DNA of 64,000 nucleotides from Epiperipatus broadwayi (lineage: Eukaryota; Onychophora; Udeonychophora; Euonychophora; Peripatidae), in NCBI GenBank assembly GCA_028023455.1, contig JAQFVV010000036.1, positions 2,886,452-2,950,451 of the forward strand, read 5' to 3'. Both the position numbers and the translations under genes were made by a program. Under the pieces are notes generated by a model. It was not told the DNA's origin. It made no database searches and saw only the letters and a list, made by a program, of their open reading frames with translations. Below, in pieces: positions 13,036-24,400 of the stretch. The first letter of the stretch is position 1. Each line of letters begins with the position of its first letter.

Positions 13036-13585
13036 GGATAGTTGTAGTGGTGGTAGTAGTAGTGGTAGTAGTAGTAGTAGTAGTAGTAGTAAAAATAGTA
13101 GTTATAATACTAATAATATTATAGCATTAATCTTTTAATTGGATCCCATCTGCCTTCATTTGGAAAATATGTGCAAATGATAAGAATTTGCATCATTTTA
13201 TATAATTTTGACATTCTCACAATGTATATGGTTAATACCCATTATTATTAATAGTACTATTAGTATTAGTAGTAGTAGCTGTAGCAGCAGCAGTAGTAGC
13301 AGTAGCAGCAGCAGTAGTAGTAGTAATAGTAGTAGTAGTAGCAGCAGCAGTAACAGTAGTAGTAGTAGTAGTGGTAGTAATAGTAATAGTATCAGTAGCA
13401 GTAGTAGTAGTAGTAGTATAGCATTACTTGGAAAATATATGCAAATCAACAGTATTCGAAACAATAGCAGATAAAATCGAGCTAAAATATTTGTTTCATA
13501 ATACCAACAATAATAGTAATAGTGGTAGTAACCATGGTAATAATAGTAGTAAGAGCAATAGTAATAGTAGTAATAATAAGCACTT
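12885..13585. repeat. compound trinucleotide arrays on a duplicated backbone
   Basis: (ATT)n and (GTA)n runs at 12940-13092, mixed AGT/AGC triplets at 13255-13425, and AAT/AGT triplets at 13505-13580. The unique DNA between the arrays is itself repeated: tcattttatataatttt occurs near 12900 and 13193, and ggaaaatat.tgcaaat occurs near 13161 and 13430. The 88-residue poly-Ser and poly-Leu frames on the two strands are low-complexity artefacts. Confidence 0.85.
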
Positions 13586-13719
13586 CAGATTGTGTAAAAG
13601 AATTCAAAAACTATTACTCATTTCTTTTTATAAATAAAAATGTTTTAGCATATATATCCGCAAATAAATCTAGGACTGTAACTAAATATGATATTTACTC
13701 AAAAAAAAGACATTAAAAA

Positions 13720-14337
13720 TGCATGAATCTTCAACAATCATTAAAAATTTCATTTAATTAGTCAACTGAAATAATTCTAATGAAGATAAGATCAATTTTT
13801 GACATTGTTTATTAATTAATAAAGCAAAAACTTTCAACAATTTTATTCTTATAAATAATTAAATGATCATATCACTAATATTTAGATAATTAGCAAAAAA
13901 ATTAAAACCACCAATTGCATGATAATTAAACTATTAATTTCAAGTTAAAATGGTTTTTTAATTACTTTTAACTGATTTTAAAATAATTTTACATTGGTTT
14001 AATTAAACGGAAAATAAATAAAATTTGAGAGCAATTACGTTCTTTTTCAGTCAAATAATGAAGAATAAAAATATTTAATCCTTTAAGCGAATATTGTAAA
14101 TGTAAACAAAAGTAAATCTAAACGAAGTGCTTTGGAACATATATAATTTATCAAGGTTAATAAACTTTGATATTTAATTATAATAGAACAAAACCTATAT
14201 TAAAATTGAAAGGGCAGTTTAAATTTATTCTATAATATGATGGCTTAAAAGAAAGTGCTTAAAGTGATTTTGGTGAAGTTTCAGTAAAGCTGTTACTTTC
14301 AGATGTTTTCTGCTATTAAGTTCGTATGTATTAATTA
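13720..14337. other. AT-rich DNA, nothing recognised
   Basis: No coding, RNA or repeat signal was seen. Confidence 0.6.
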
Positions 14338-14610
14338 TAACTGAAACATAGGCTTATTATATACCTGCGTCTATATATGTAATATATAGGGTATATGAGC
14401 ACAGACTTTCACACGACCCACCACTCTCCACACTATCTCTTAACAATGATACACTCAAACACCTATATGTTGAAAAAGATAAATAATCACCAATATACAT
14501 ATTTCATGCTAAACCAGCAATCATCAGTTGGTCCAGATCACCATCTATACGCATATATGCTCTAAGTGGTCAGATATATATTAAGATAGCCAATCCTCAT
14601 GTCTGCCCAT
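14338..14610 (-). mobile_element. R1 repeat, copy 2 (half unit)
   Basis: This is half an R1 unit in minus orientation, joined head-on to a plus-oriented R1 unit that begins about 14600. Its left end (ctgaaacataggctta) is the reverse complement of DNA near 15885-15900. Confidence 0.65.
14478..14545 (-). ncRNA. type I hammerhead motif in R1 copy 2
   Basis: On the minus strand the order is ACCAA, CTGATGA, TTGCT-GGTTT-AGCAT, GAAA, short stem III, UA, TTGGT. The core is complete. The pair closing stem II is U-U instead of G-U. Confidence 0.6.
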
Positions 14611-14847
14611 CCCTTGTATATGTATTGAATGGATTGTGTCCTGTACATGAGGGGTCAGATTGACCTTAGGTATGATCATGGGCATGACAAGAATCTCGGC
14701 CTCAGTGTGGCCTTTGAGCATTCCATCATCAGAATTTTAATTGGATGGATGGTTGAAGAGTTGGAGTGTGGAGTAGATTGAAGCCTGTCCATTAAAGTAT
14801 GAGGTTTGGCTATCTTAATATATATCTGAGCACTTATAGCATATATA

Positions 14848-15676
14848 CCTGGGTCTCTTTTTATGTGGACTTATTTAGCCCAACTTTGAAGTTACGCGCT
14901 TCGTGTTTCACCGGAAGTCGATTTCCGATAATGCGCTATTACTTTAAATAATAAATTTTGTGCACTGACGTTATATTGACAAGTAATAGCACATTATTGG
15001 AATTCGACATTCACCTTAGTAATTTCAATATTTTCAGTGCTTTATAATAGTAAAATTTTAAGCAATAATGAAATTATAATCATGATTTCCACATTTTATG
15101 TATACACATATTAAATTTCACAAGATTATAATGTAAACTTGTTCAAACATTGTGCATGTTAATTTTGCATTTTAAATCACATTCTGTTTTTGCTTTTTAA
15201 AAAAGAATGTAATCAATTATTATTTTCTTATTAATGACACTAACCATTAATGTGCTCTTAAATTCCAATGAGAGCTAAATGGTTGTATGTCTGGATATTG
15301 CAAGCTTCGTAAACAATTAATAAAATTGTCTCAAAGATTAATTACTAATTACGTTGTCACCAGAAAATCATAATTATTAAAATGTGTATAAAAAAATGTA
15401 AATTACTGTACTGTAAATTATGCATAAAAATATATTATTTTGAATAAAATTAAATATTATAGTTAAAAAAAATTTGCCTTGTATCAATTTTTTTTTAATT
15501 TAAAATTTTTTATTAGTCATATTTTATTTCCTTTTTTTTTTTTTTTTTTGCACGAATTTTAAAGTAATTTTATATTGGTGCTTTGCTTTTACGCAAATTT
15601 TGAAAAATCATAGACTGCATCCCCCCTTTTTGCGCATGTTTTCTGAGGAATCTATCGTGTAAAACGAGACTCAGGT
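14848..15676. mobile_element. MITE-like DNA element with terminal inverted repeats
   Basis: The left end reads ACCTGGGTCTCTTTTTA, and the reverse complement of the right end reads ACCTGAGTCTCGTTTTA: 15 of 17 positions match. The element is about 830 bases, has no useful frame, and interrupts an R1 copy whose empty-site counterpart survives at about 16150. The outer TAT bases may be a short target duplication, although the boundary is uncertain by a few bases. The internal part holds poly(T) at 15531-15550. The superfamily cannot be assigned from the ends alone. Confidence 0.55.
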
Positions 15677-15691
15677 GTATGTGTAGAAATG

Positions 15692-15757
15692 GTAATCTGG
15701 ATCAACTGATGATTGCTGGCTTAGCATGAAATACATATATTGGTGATTATTTATCTT
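15692..15757 (+). ncRNA. type I hammerhead motif in R1 copy 3
   Basis: CTGATGA is at 15706-15712, followed by TTGCT-GGCTT-AGCAT and GAAA, with ATCAA upstream and TTGGTGATTATT downstream. One stem I pair is changed (ATCAA against TTGGT gives a U-G pair, still compatible). It lies 480 bases upstream of the next site at 16186. Confidence 0.6.
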
Positions 15758-15909
15758 TTCAACATATATGTGTTTGAGTGTATCAGTGTTATGAGATAGA
15801 GTGGAGAGTGGTGGGTCATGTGAAAGTCTATGCTCATATACCCTATATATATATATATATATATATAGAAACAGGTATATAATAAGCCTGTGTTTCAGTT
15901 ATTACATAG

Positions 15910-16330
15910 TAGAGATGTCTGCCCATCCCTTGTATATGTATTAAATGGATTATGTCCTGTACATGAGGGGTCAGATTGACCTTAGGTCAACATGAGCATG
16001 ACAAGAATCTCAGCCTCAGGGTAGCCTTTGAGCATCCCATTATTAGAATTTCAATTGGATGGATGGTTGAAGAGTTGGAGTGTGAACTAGATTGAAGCCT
16101 GTCCATTAAAGTATAAGGTTTGGCTATCTTAATATATATCTGAGCACTTATGGCATATATGTGTAGAGATGGTAATCTGGACAAACTGATGATTGCTCGT
16201 TTAGCATGAAATATGTATATTGGTGATTATTTATTTTTTCAACATATATGTGCTTGAGTGTATCAGTGTTATGAGATAGTGTGAAGAGTAGTTGGTCATG
16301 TGAAAATCTGTGCTCATATACCCTATATAT
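15910..16330 (+). mobile_element. R1 repeat, copy 4
   Basis: A near-complete unit in the same orientation as copy 3 and directly following it, so copies 3 and 4 are a head-to-tail pair. The minus-strand frame at 15987-16184 is a shadow. Confidence 0.7.
16172..16236 (+). ncRNA. type I hammerhead motif in R1 copy 4
   Basis: CTGATGA is at 16186-16192, then TTGCT-CGTTT-AGCAT and GAAA. Upstream ACAAA has one change from ACCAA, which weakens stem I opposite TTGGT. Confidence 0.55.
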
Positions 16331-16382
16331 TATTTATTAATTATATGTAATACATTTTTATTGCTTTGCTTATAAAAACTGA

Positions 16383-17050
16383 AAGATAATTAATACAATA
16401 CTAAAGCAAATGGCCTAATGCTTGAGAGTTCATAAGAAATTTGACCACCAGAAAAGGACAAAATTGGCTGCAATCTGTAGATCTAAACTCCAGAGTATGA
16501 CACTCTATCCCCACAGAAAGCATGCTGGGAACTCAGAAAGGATATCAGAATTGAATGGTTTGTTATACAGGTGTTCATTAAAAGTATGATCAACGGCACA
16601 ACTGGGCTATGACCCACAGACCTAGAATTCCAGAGTCTTTCACTCTACCACCACAGCAAAGCATGCTGGGAAACAGAAAGGATATTATAATTGAATGGTT
16701 TGGTATAGAGGAGTTCATTAAAAGTATGAGCAGTGACAGAACTGGGCTGCGACCCACAGACCAAGAACTCCAAAGTCTTCCACTCTATCACCCCAGCAAA
16801 GCATGCTGGGAACTCGGAAATAATATTGTAATTGAATGGTATCTTATTCAAAAGTTCATAAAAAGTTTTGAGCTCTGGAAATGGCAGAACTGGGGGCCTT
16901 GATCTATGAACCTTGGGATGCAGATCCTCCACTTTATCACTGCAGCACTTGCTGAGAACTGAAAAAGAAGAAATTTGTGCACTGGATATGACAGCTGAAC
17001 TGTGACCAATGGATCTTGAGCTTTACAATCTGCCTCTCCCACTGCACCAT
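16383..17050 (-). repeat. R4: about five tandem tRNA-like SINE units, 140-141 base period
   Basis: The word gcatgctggg starts at 16520, 16661 and 16801, giving periods of 141 and 140. Diverged units lie on both sides. On the minus strand each unit has an A-box-like TGGTAGAGTGG and a B-box-like GTGGGTCATAGCCC about 35 bases later, so the unit looks like a tRNA-derived SINE head repeated in tandem. The frames at 16609-16902 and 16645-16932 are products of the repeat. The array stops where an RTE 3' tail begins near 17052. Confidence 0.6.
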
Positions 17051-17051
17051 A

Positions 17052-17681
17052 TCAATCATCATCATCAACCATTATCAATCCACTGCAGGATGAAGTTCTC
17101 TCCAAGTTCAATCCATCAATTTTTAGCCTCTTTTCTCACATCACCCCTGTACACTTTCTTATTTCATCTATCCATCTAACATGTGGTCTTTTTATGGGTC
17201 TTTTATAATTTCTTGGAATCCAGTTTAAGATTTCAATTGTCCATCTATTATCATCTCTTCTAGCAATATGTCCAGCCCAACTCCATTTCAATCTTTTAAT
17301 TTTTTCAATGAGGTCAGTAACACCTGTTTGTTCTCTTACCCATACATTATGTTTTAGATCTCTTCTTGTTTCTCCCAACATGCATCTCTCCATACTTCTT
17401 TGAGTAGTCTAAAGTCTCTATATTGCTCTTCTATTAAGTGTCCAAGTCTCAGATCCATAAGTAAGAACTGGTAAAACACGTTTATTAAAAACCTTTCTTT
17501 TTACTATCAAGTTATTTCTACCAAAAGCACTCCAACCAAGTTTAATTCTATGATTAATTTCATCCATTATGTTTCCTTCGGTATTAATAATCTGACCAAG
17601 ATATTTGTAACTGTTAATTTTTTCTAACTCATCATAATCAATCCTTATTTTCATATTTTGAGAAAATCGATTAAACAACAA
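17052..17681 (-). mobile_element. RTE-type LINE, 5'-truncated copy C
   Basis: This is the last part of an RTE element on the minus strand, ending in an ATCATCATC tail near 17053-17065. Frames at 17418-17681 and 17136-17393 encode the C-terminal region. The first includes NSYKYLGQIIN and LTYGSETWTL. The second includes the WAGHIARR motif and RPHVRWIDEIRKC. Relative to copies A and B about ten residues are missing between LIVKRK and VFNKR, and a stop separates the two frames. The copy has no endonuclease or catalytic reverse transcriptase, so it is dead on arrival or decayed. Confidence 0.85.
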
Positions 17682-17689
17682 TGTAGATT

Positions 17690-18340
17690 ATTAAAATATT
17701 TATTTAAATTTTAAAAAATTGTAAATTAATTTGTTGAGCCATAATAATCATGTCTTAAACTGCACTTCACTGAATTCCCAGTTAGAATACTTTGCAAAAA
17801 TATTAGATATAAAAATATTAATACTAATAAAATTCCGTTTAATTGTTGAGTAGCATAATTGCAAAATGTCACCTGTAAATAGCAATAACAAATCTTTAAT
17901 CCTCTCTCATTATAAAATTGTTTTTTAACAGATCTCAACTTCACCTGAAATTTTTTTTAAAATTAATTTTATTGTATATAGTTCTGTATGTTTATAAATT
18001 CTTTTTTGATGTTGTAGATATGAATTTAATCTTAAATAAGAGCAAATTTTAAAAAAAGCAATAATTGAAACAATAAATCAAAGTGGTAATTTATTTTTAA
18101 TAAATTGAAAAAACAATAAGTCAAAATGTGATCTCCCCTGATAATTCTAGTTCTTTGTAAAATATCTAAAATAAACAATTCTGAATTCAATAAATTATGA
18201 AGAAATGAAATTTTCTTCTATGATTTAGATGAATTAATTACAGTTTTGATTTTGGAATGAATACAATTAATGGACTAATATAAAAATAATAAACAGAAAG
18301 TCACAGATGTTCAGCATTATAAATTACAATTATTTACTGA
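17690..18340. other. AT-rich DNA, nothing recognised
   Basis: The minus frame at 17726-17944 has no domain that can be recognised. Confidence 0.5.
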
Positions 18341-18344
18341 ATTT

Positions 18345-18775
18345 ATATTTTGTCTTATTTCCTTTTAATGTATGTATATTTTATACTTAGTGCATTGTTG
18401 AATCTGATTTTCACAAATAACCTAAAAAATATTAATATTGAAGCATCAATATATCAATATGCAAATGATACTATTATTATGAGTGCATATAACAATATTG
18501 TTGATGCAATTGAAGAATATCAAGAAAGTCTGAACAAAGTTAATATTTTATGGCTTTGAGAGAGGAATTTATATAAATTATGAAAAAACAAAATATATGT
18601 TAATATGCTATTCTCACATGAAAGATAAAAATATTGATATACATCTGCATTCACATAAATGTTTATCTGACACTAATGTAATACGAAATAATAATAAATG
18701 CATAAAAGAGAACAAATAAAATATAATAGATATCTTAAAATGATAATAGACAAAAAATGTCTTGAAAAGATCATA
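18345..18775 (+). pseudogene. LINE reverse transcriptase fragment, not RTE A-type
   Basis: The frame at 18350-18559 holds NLKNINIEASIYQYANDTIIM, where YANDT stands in the place of the catalytic YADDT motif of LINE reverse transcriptases (first Asp kept, second changed to Asn). After a frameshift near 18550 the next frame reads GIYINYEKTKYMLI, which fits the conserved GLxINxxKTKxM segment that follows that motif. The order and spacing fit a non-LTR reverse transcriptase of the Jockey/CR1 type. It is a short decayed relic. The exact clade is not determined. Confidence 0.5.
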
Positions 18776-19299
18776 TTAATATATTAATTAATAAATTTAG
18801 ACATTTTATAACAATGTTCTATAAAATCAAAGTTATTTTTCCTTTAAATATTTGGTAATATTATGAATATTGACCCCCACTGCTCGATGTCATCGTTTTT
18901 CACAAAATTCACATCAGTAAACCATTTTAGCAGCCTTAATTTATGGCTGACACTACAATAGGTGTTTTTGAGCCTTAACAGGCTGCCTGAGGGCAATGTA
19001 TTTCTACAATTAGGTAATGAAATACTATGCCCATTTCATTGCAACAGTATTCATCAAGTGACGACTCTTACACTCTCACTATGGTCTAATTTAATGATGG
19101 CCATATTTGAAAGAAATGAAACTGCCAAAATTTCATTGTCAAAAAATTTTTAGAAAGCATAGTGAAATTAGTATTTCATATTAAGAATTGTCATGCCATC
19201 ACACATGCTTCCATGCACTTTTGAACTGCATGCAACTTGAAAGATTCTTTTTTTCAGCAGAGTTGTTTCTGATTTCACATGCAAATGCTCCAAAATCCT

Positions 19300-19402
19300 G
19301 TTACTTATAGCTTTGAGGCTTTCCTGTTATTTTATTTGTGTGTTACTTTTCTTACAGCTTTGAGGTTTCTCTGTTATTTTATTTGTGTGTTACTTTAGGC
19401 TT
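19300..19402. repeat. about 50-base tandem duplication
   Basis: The segment from agctttgagg to gtgtgttactt occurs twice in a row (near 19307 and 19358) with few changes. Confidence 0.75.
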
Positions 19403-19429
19403 TTTTTATGCCCCTAAAAATGGTGTTTT

Positions 19430-19720
19430 TTTTTAATGAAAACATTAAGAATGTTTTCAGTTTAAGACTAATAGTTTTGGTGTTAAATGGAGATAAAAGG
19501 TGTTTTCTGGAGGGTTGCATTAGATCCTAAGATCAAGATGCAGTGCTCTCAGATCCATGGCTCCTCACTGACAAATGCCATAAGTCAGAAACTAGTCTGG
19601 GGATATTGGATGAGTAGGCACTAGATGGTGATTTTATGCTTAAGCCTTCTGGCATCCATGATTACTCTAGCTTGCTGTGTGTGGCAATATATATAGTGAG
19701 TTTTGCCTGTTTTATTCTGG
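19430..19720 (+). mobile_element. R2 hammerhead-bearing repeat, copy 2
   Basis: The reverse complement matches the copy at 57530-57800 along its length: the gagagcactgca, aatgcaaccctcc and tctaaaattgaaaac blocks all recur in order. It abuts a Penelope-like GIY-YIG fragment on the other strand. Confidence 0.65.
19561..19603 (+). ncRNA. hammerhead ribozyme relic in R2 copy 2
   Basis: TCCTCA, CTGACAA, weak stem II, GAAA, ACTAGT stem III, GTC, then TGGGGA pairing with TCCTCA (one G-U). The core G8 is A, so activity is not expected. Confidence 0.55.
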
Positions 19721-19930
19721 GGTTGGTGGGTTCAAATCTGTGTCCAGTTGTTTTGTCATGTTCTAAAAATGCCAATGTAGTCTCTTTATTGTTGATTGCT
19801 GTTCTATATATATACATATGTTGTGATGCTCTATTTGTAATAGTTGTTTTTATTTCTCCATAATACACGGCCCTGCAACCAGCCTGAAGGTATTGGATTT
19901 GATATACAATCTGAGGTGTTGTTTTTTTTA
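19662..19930 (-). pseudogene. Penelope-like element, GIY-YIG endonuclease fragment
   Basis: The minus-strand translation reads IVYQIQY, then GCRAVYYGEIKTTITNRASQH, then LAFLEHDKTTGHRF. This is the GIY-YIG layout: a VYxI beta strand, a YxG motif, an Arg-containing helix followed by His, and the TGH segment. In Penelope-like elements this nuclease follows the reverse transcriptase. No RT lies upstream here. The frame runs on into R2 sequence at its 3' end. It is a relic; an isolated GIY-YIG gene is less likely given its length and context. Confidence 0.55.
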
Positions 19931-20013
19931 ATTGTTTATGGGCCTACTGGCATTAGCAGAAATAAGAAAGCCTACTAAAAATTTTGATAGTGTTTTCACT
20001 AAGTGTTTAAACC

Positions 20014-20271
20014 ATGTTTGGTATGTATAAGATGATTATTCATGGTTTGTTGTCTCTAATTCTACCATGCTGGTCTAAAAAATGCACATGTAAATATAAA
20101 ACTAGAGTAAAACATCACTATGTTCCTAAATTGTTCAATAATTTACCTATTGAATTAAAAATCTTGCAACATTATAGGGAAATAAAAAATCAAATTAAAA
20201 AATATATTAAAGAGGGGGAAAAAGAGAAAAAAATTAACTTGATATATAGCAATATATATATGGGTATATAA
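20014..20271 (+). pseudogene. possible LINE C-terminal fragment
   Basis: The 85-residue frame includes VKHHYVPKLFNNLPIELK followed by a Lys-rich helix. This resembles the end of many Jockey/CR1-type polyproteins, where a VPxxFNxLPxxIR segment precedes a basic tail. The similarity is short, and the clade is not assignable. It may belong with the RT scrap at 18345-18775, with R2 and the PLE scrap inserted between. Confidence 0.35.
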
Positions 20272-20274
20272 TAT

Positions 20275-21088
20275 TGCACAATCAATATTTTTATTATGTA
20301 GGATTAAATTGATAAAAAATCAAGTCAGATGACCTAGGTTGAGGGTATTTTTGAAGCTTCATAAGAGTTTGTTTTTAACTTACTCTATATATAATAATAT
20401 GTAGGATTAATATGTTATTAAATATAATTTGCTGTTATTATCATTATGTTTAAATTTTTTTTAAAAATGTAAATATATAAATTGTTATGAACATTTTCTT
20501 CTATATATAAGAGCAACTAGAGCTTAGTAAGAGAAAAATGGCATTTGCATTTGTGAGAATGTATTTTGGTCTGCATTTAAATGAATAGTTAAAGGGTGAT
20601 ATATAATATGTGTGGGTTAGTAACATATTTCCTATCCACAGATTGCTTTATCAATTGTAGAGAAAAAAATATTTTTAGTGTTAGAAGTTTTTTTTGTTTT
20701 GTTTTATCACTTTTTATACTACTCAAAATTTCTTTACATAATTTTGCTCTGTAACATATTAAGTTGCTTAAGTTAGCATTGTAATGACAATAGATACTTA
20801 AAGCTGTTTGTGCAAAAATTGTTTAACTATTGTATTCCAAAATAAAATTAAGATAGATGATTAATATCTTTCTGAGACTATAATGTTTAAAGATAACAAC
20901 TGTTATGGGAAGTTGATTAATATATCAATATGTGTAAAATGATGACTATTTAAATAGTTTTTATTTCTATGTATAATTAGAGTAATATGGTGATATATAT
21001 TAGTTTAAAAAACTATATTAAGTAATTGTTAAAATAATCTAAATAATATATCTTATTCAACAAGTACATTTCTTTGAAAAGAAAAAAA
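20275..21088. other. AT-rich DNA, nothing recognised
   Basis: No gene or repeat was recognised. Confidence 0.6.
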
Positions 21089-21091
21089 AAT

Positions 21092-21403
21092 ATCACCATC
21101 AACCATTATCAATCCACTGCAGAAAGAAGATCTCTTCAAGTTCAATCCATCTTCTCTGATCTTTAGCTCCTCTTCTCCACATCACCCCTTATTTCATCCA
21201 TCCATGTCACATATGGTCTTTTTCTGAGTCTTTTACAATCTCTTGCAATCCAGTTTAAAATTTCAACTGTCCATCTATTATCATCTCTTCTAGCAATATG
21301 TCCAGCCCAATTTCCACTTCAATCGTTTAATTTTTTCAATGAGGCCAGCAACACCTGTTTGTTGTCTTACCCATATATTTTGTTTTCGATCTCTTCTTGT
21401 TAC
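21092..21403 (-). mobile_element. RTE-type LINE, short 3' fragment D
   Basis: The DNA aligns with the last 310 bases of copies A and B, including the segment coding WAGHIARR and the aaccattatcaatccactgc 3' end, but with indels that break every frame. The 5' truncation lies at the start of the SMERCxLGxTRR segment. Confidence 0.8.
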
Positions 21404-24400
21404 TCAAAATGCCATGTTTTCATCTGGCTGACTTATTGAGTTCCCTTTCAATTTTTATCAATGATAGTAAGAATAAGCCTATAAGCACCAAAATATTAAA
21501 TAATAGGTTAATCCATTATATTCCTGATCATATGAGGGGTATTTAAAAATGACTGAATCATTCTCTAGAAAGTGAACATGTTGTATATGTTTCTGTGCTA
21601 ATGCTTCTTGTGATGATCCCCTGCATCAGTGTGCCAACTGTCATCATTGAGAGAAGTTGTGTTGCAACATAAATTTAAACTAATCAAAAAGAAAATTAAA
21701 TAATGTTAAAAATAAAATTTAAATATCTTTCTTAATATTAATCTTGATTTTTATATAACATTTTAAAGTATGTTTTGTTTGTTTAATTAACTATGCATCT
21801 ATTTGAAAAGTAATAGATTTTAAACATAAATATGAATATATTAATTTTTATTAGTGATTCATTCGACTAAAGATTATCCAATAATGAATAGTATTTCTGT
21901 ACTGCATCCTTTCCACAAGTTGTTAAAAGTGAAGAGAAACCCAGACTGGTATAGTGAAAATTACATTACAGAAACATTATTCAATAAATATAATATTCAA
22001 TAAATATAATCAAATTATATTTAGGACAATGTATAATTCATATGCCTTTTTGAAAGTATGAGTTTGTATTTAAGTTATCATATTTATGATTGTAAAGAAA
22101 TTAAAAAACAAACTTAAACATACTTATTTTTTAAAATATATTTTAAATCTTGATTTATTATTTGCTTTTCTTTCTGATTTAATAGTATACCATTTTTACA
22201 TCATTTGATAGATACATAAGTTAGAAATTTAAACAACTCATACCTTTATACTATTTATAATTAACTCATAAGCTAATATTTTAATCAAAAGTATTTCATC
22301 CATTTATCAATTTCTGCATATATATTATTTATTTATTATATATTTTTGTTAATAAATTTTATTTTATTAATTAAATTTGAATCTTGTAAATTATTCATAG
22401 TTTATTGATCATATTATACTTTGGTATCAATTTAAAGAATCTGTACATAATTCTATCTTTATATTAAATATTCAACTAACCAAAACATTATGTAAACATT
22501 TATATATTTTAATAATATATTATATTATTTTAATAGTTTTCTCATTTACATTTTATTGATTTCAATGAATAAATAATTAAGGAAGTTTAGCTAGAATTTT
22601 AACAAACACGAATTGTTTAAATTACTATATTTATTTATTTTAAACTAATAAATAGGTGCTCAACATTATTTGTATTTTTATAATTTATAACCTTTAATTA
22701 TTATTTTACCAATATTTCATACTAGTACAATTTGGTATCTCAATGAAGTTATAAGAAAATCATTAATTAAAGTATATATTTAATTTATACTGCCTCAAAA
22801 TTAGTCTCCAACCATAAGGGATGGTTTACCTAGTAGTATTCAGTAAATCAATTATTTTAGACACGTTTTCCTGTTATAGATCATTGGGGGCTTGATGATA
22901 ATTAAAACTACATCATTATACCATGTAGATTTTTGGTATCCATAAAGGCTATTTGATCAGTTGTTTATTTTATATTTATACTAATACAGATTTCGCACAT
23001 AAATATGGTCGGCTATTTCCTTAATAACAGTAATTTATATTTGTAACAGTACACTAAATATAATATCTTATAAAAATCAATAACATCTTTTAATGCATAA
23101 TTTAAATAAAAATAAAAATAAATCTTAAAAGAAAATAATATTATTATACATAAAAACAATATGAAAATGTAAATATTTAAAATAACATTTTCAAATTAAA
23201 AATGGTTAAACTATTTTACATATGACGCATAGTTGTCTTAAAAAATTATCAAAATTTTGACAATTAATATTTTTTCATTATGTGTTGAAATGTTGATTTT
23301 AACCATCTCGAATCAAGATATATTCTATTGTTACACTTAGTGGAAGTTTTTGAAAATATTCAACCTTTCATCCCTGTATTAAACATAATTTATTTTTAAT
23401 TTAATTTTACACATGAAATACATTGTAAAAAAATATTTGAACTGTGAAAATATTTAAAAAAAATGGATGTAAATATAAAAAGAAGTAAAATGCCATACTA
23501 CTATGTGAAAGTAAATAATCTTGAGGAGAAAAAAACTCTATCTTAATTTTTTTCCTACATATGAACAAATGAATATGGATTTATAATAAATCTATCAAAT
23601 ACTGTGTTAAAATTTGATATTTGATTTATAATTATTACAATATTTAAAAAATGTCAGACACCATGTCAATTTTGATAGGTAAATAATGAATGTGGTGAAA
23701 CCTGCCCATGATTATGTTTATTATATATTATGATCAAGTTTTTTTAATTTCTACTTTAAAAAATAAAGTATAAATGAATAAAATAAAAGTGTATATAAAC
23801 ATTATTTTATTTAAATAATTATCAACTAATTACTGTGTAAAAATAATCCAAAATATGTAATAAACAAATAAAAACTTTTTTTTTTATTTTAAAAATTTTA
23901 CACAAAAACAAGACTGTAATAAAGAAATGCTTAGAGAAGAGGTTTCTTACAGTTAACAATAAAAATATTTCGTTTTTGCTATCTACCTATAACAAACTGA
24001 CCTTTTCAGATTTGTTTAAAATTACTAAATGCAAGCAAGCTCACACAAACTGCTTTATCAAAAAAACTATATTAATATCGATTAAGATAATGGGAGAACA
24101 GCAATCTAAAGCCACATATCTATCATGTTATTTCTGGAATAAACAAGCTATGGAAATAATTAAAATGCAAGCTAAAATAGAACATTCAAACTAGAAATAT
24201 ATGATGTTTCATCTCTTATTTCTTTATAATCAATTTCATGTTATTGTAGTGCTAATTTTTGCCTTTTTATAGACATCAACACAGTCATTGTTAATCTAAA
24301 ATTGGTTCATTAATACTACTACTCCTAATAAACTTAACAGATTCCTATTTACTCCTTATCAATAATCTTTATATTGACACCCATTTTTGTTCTCAATTTC

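Larger units (their letters stand above)
14600..15905 (+). mobile_element. R1 repeat, copy 3, split by a MITE-like insert
   Basis: The two parts, 14600-14847 and 15676-15905, together make one R1 unit. Comparison with the uninterrupted copy at about 16150-16165 shows where the insert entered, inside catatatgtgtag. Confidence 0.65.

Noticed and set aside
13198-13474. 88-residue poly-Leu and poly-Ser frames on both strands
   Set aside because: They are translations of a trinucleotide array; both strands being open is typical of such arrays.
15840-15870. Tandem direct repeats with spacers considered as a CRISPR array (here and at 44.6 kb)
   Set aside because: Repeats are few, uneven and embedded in eukaryotic transposon DNA; spacers are not unique or equal in length.
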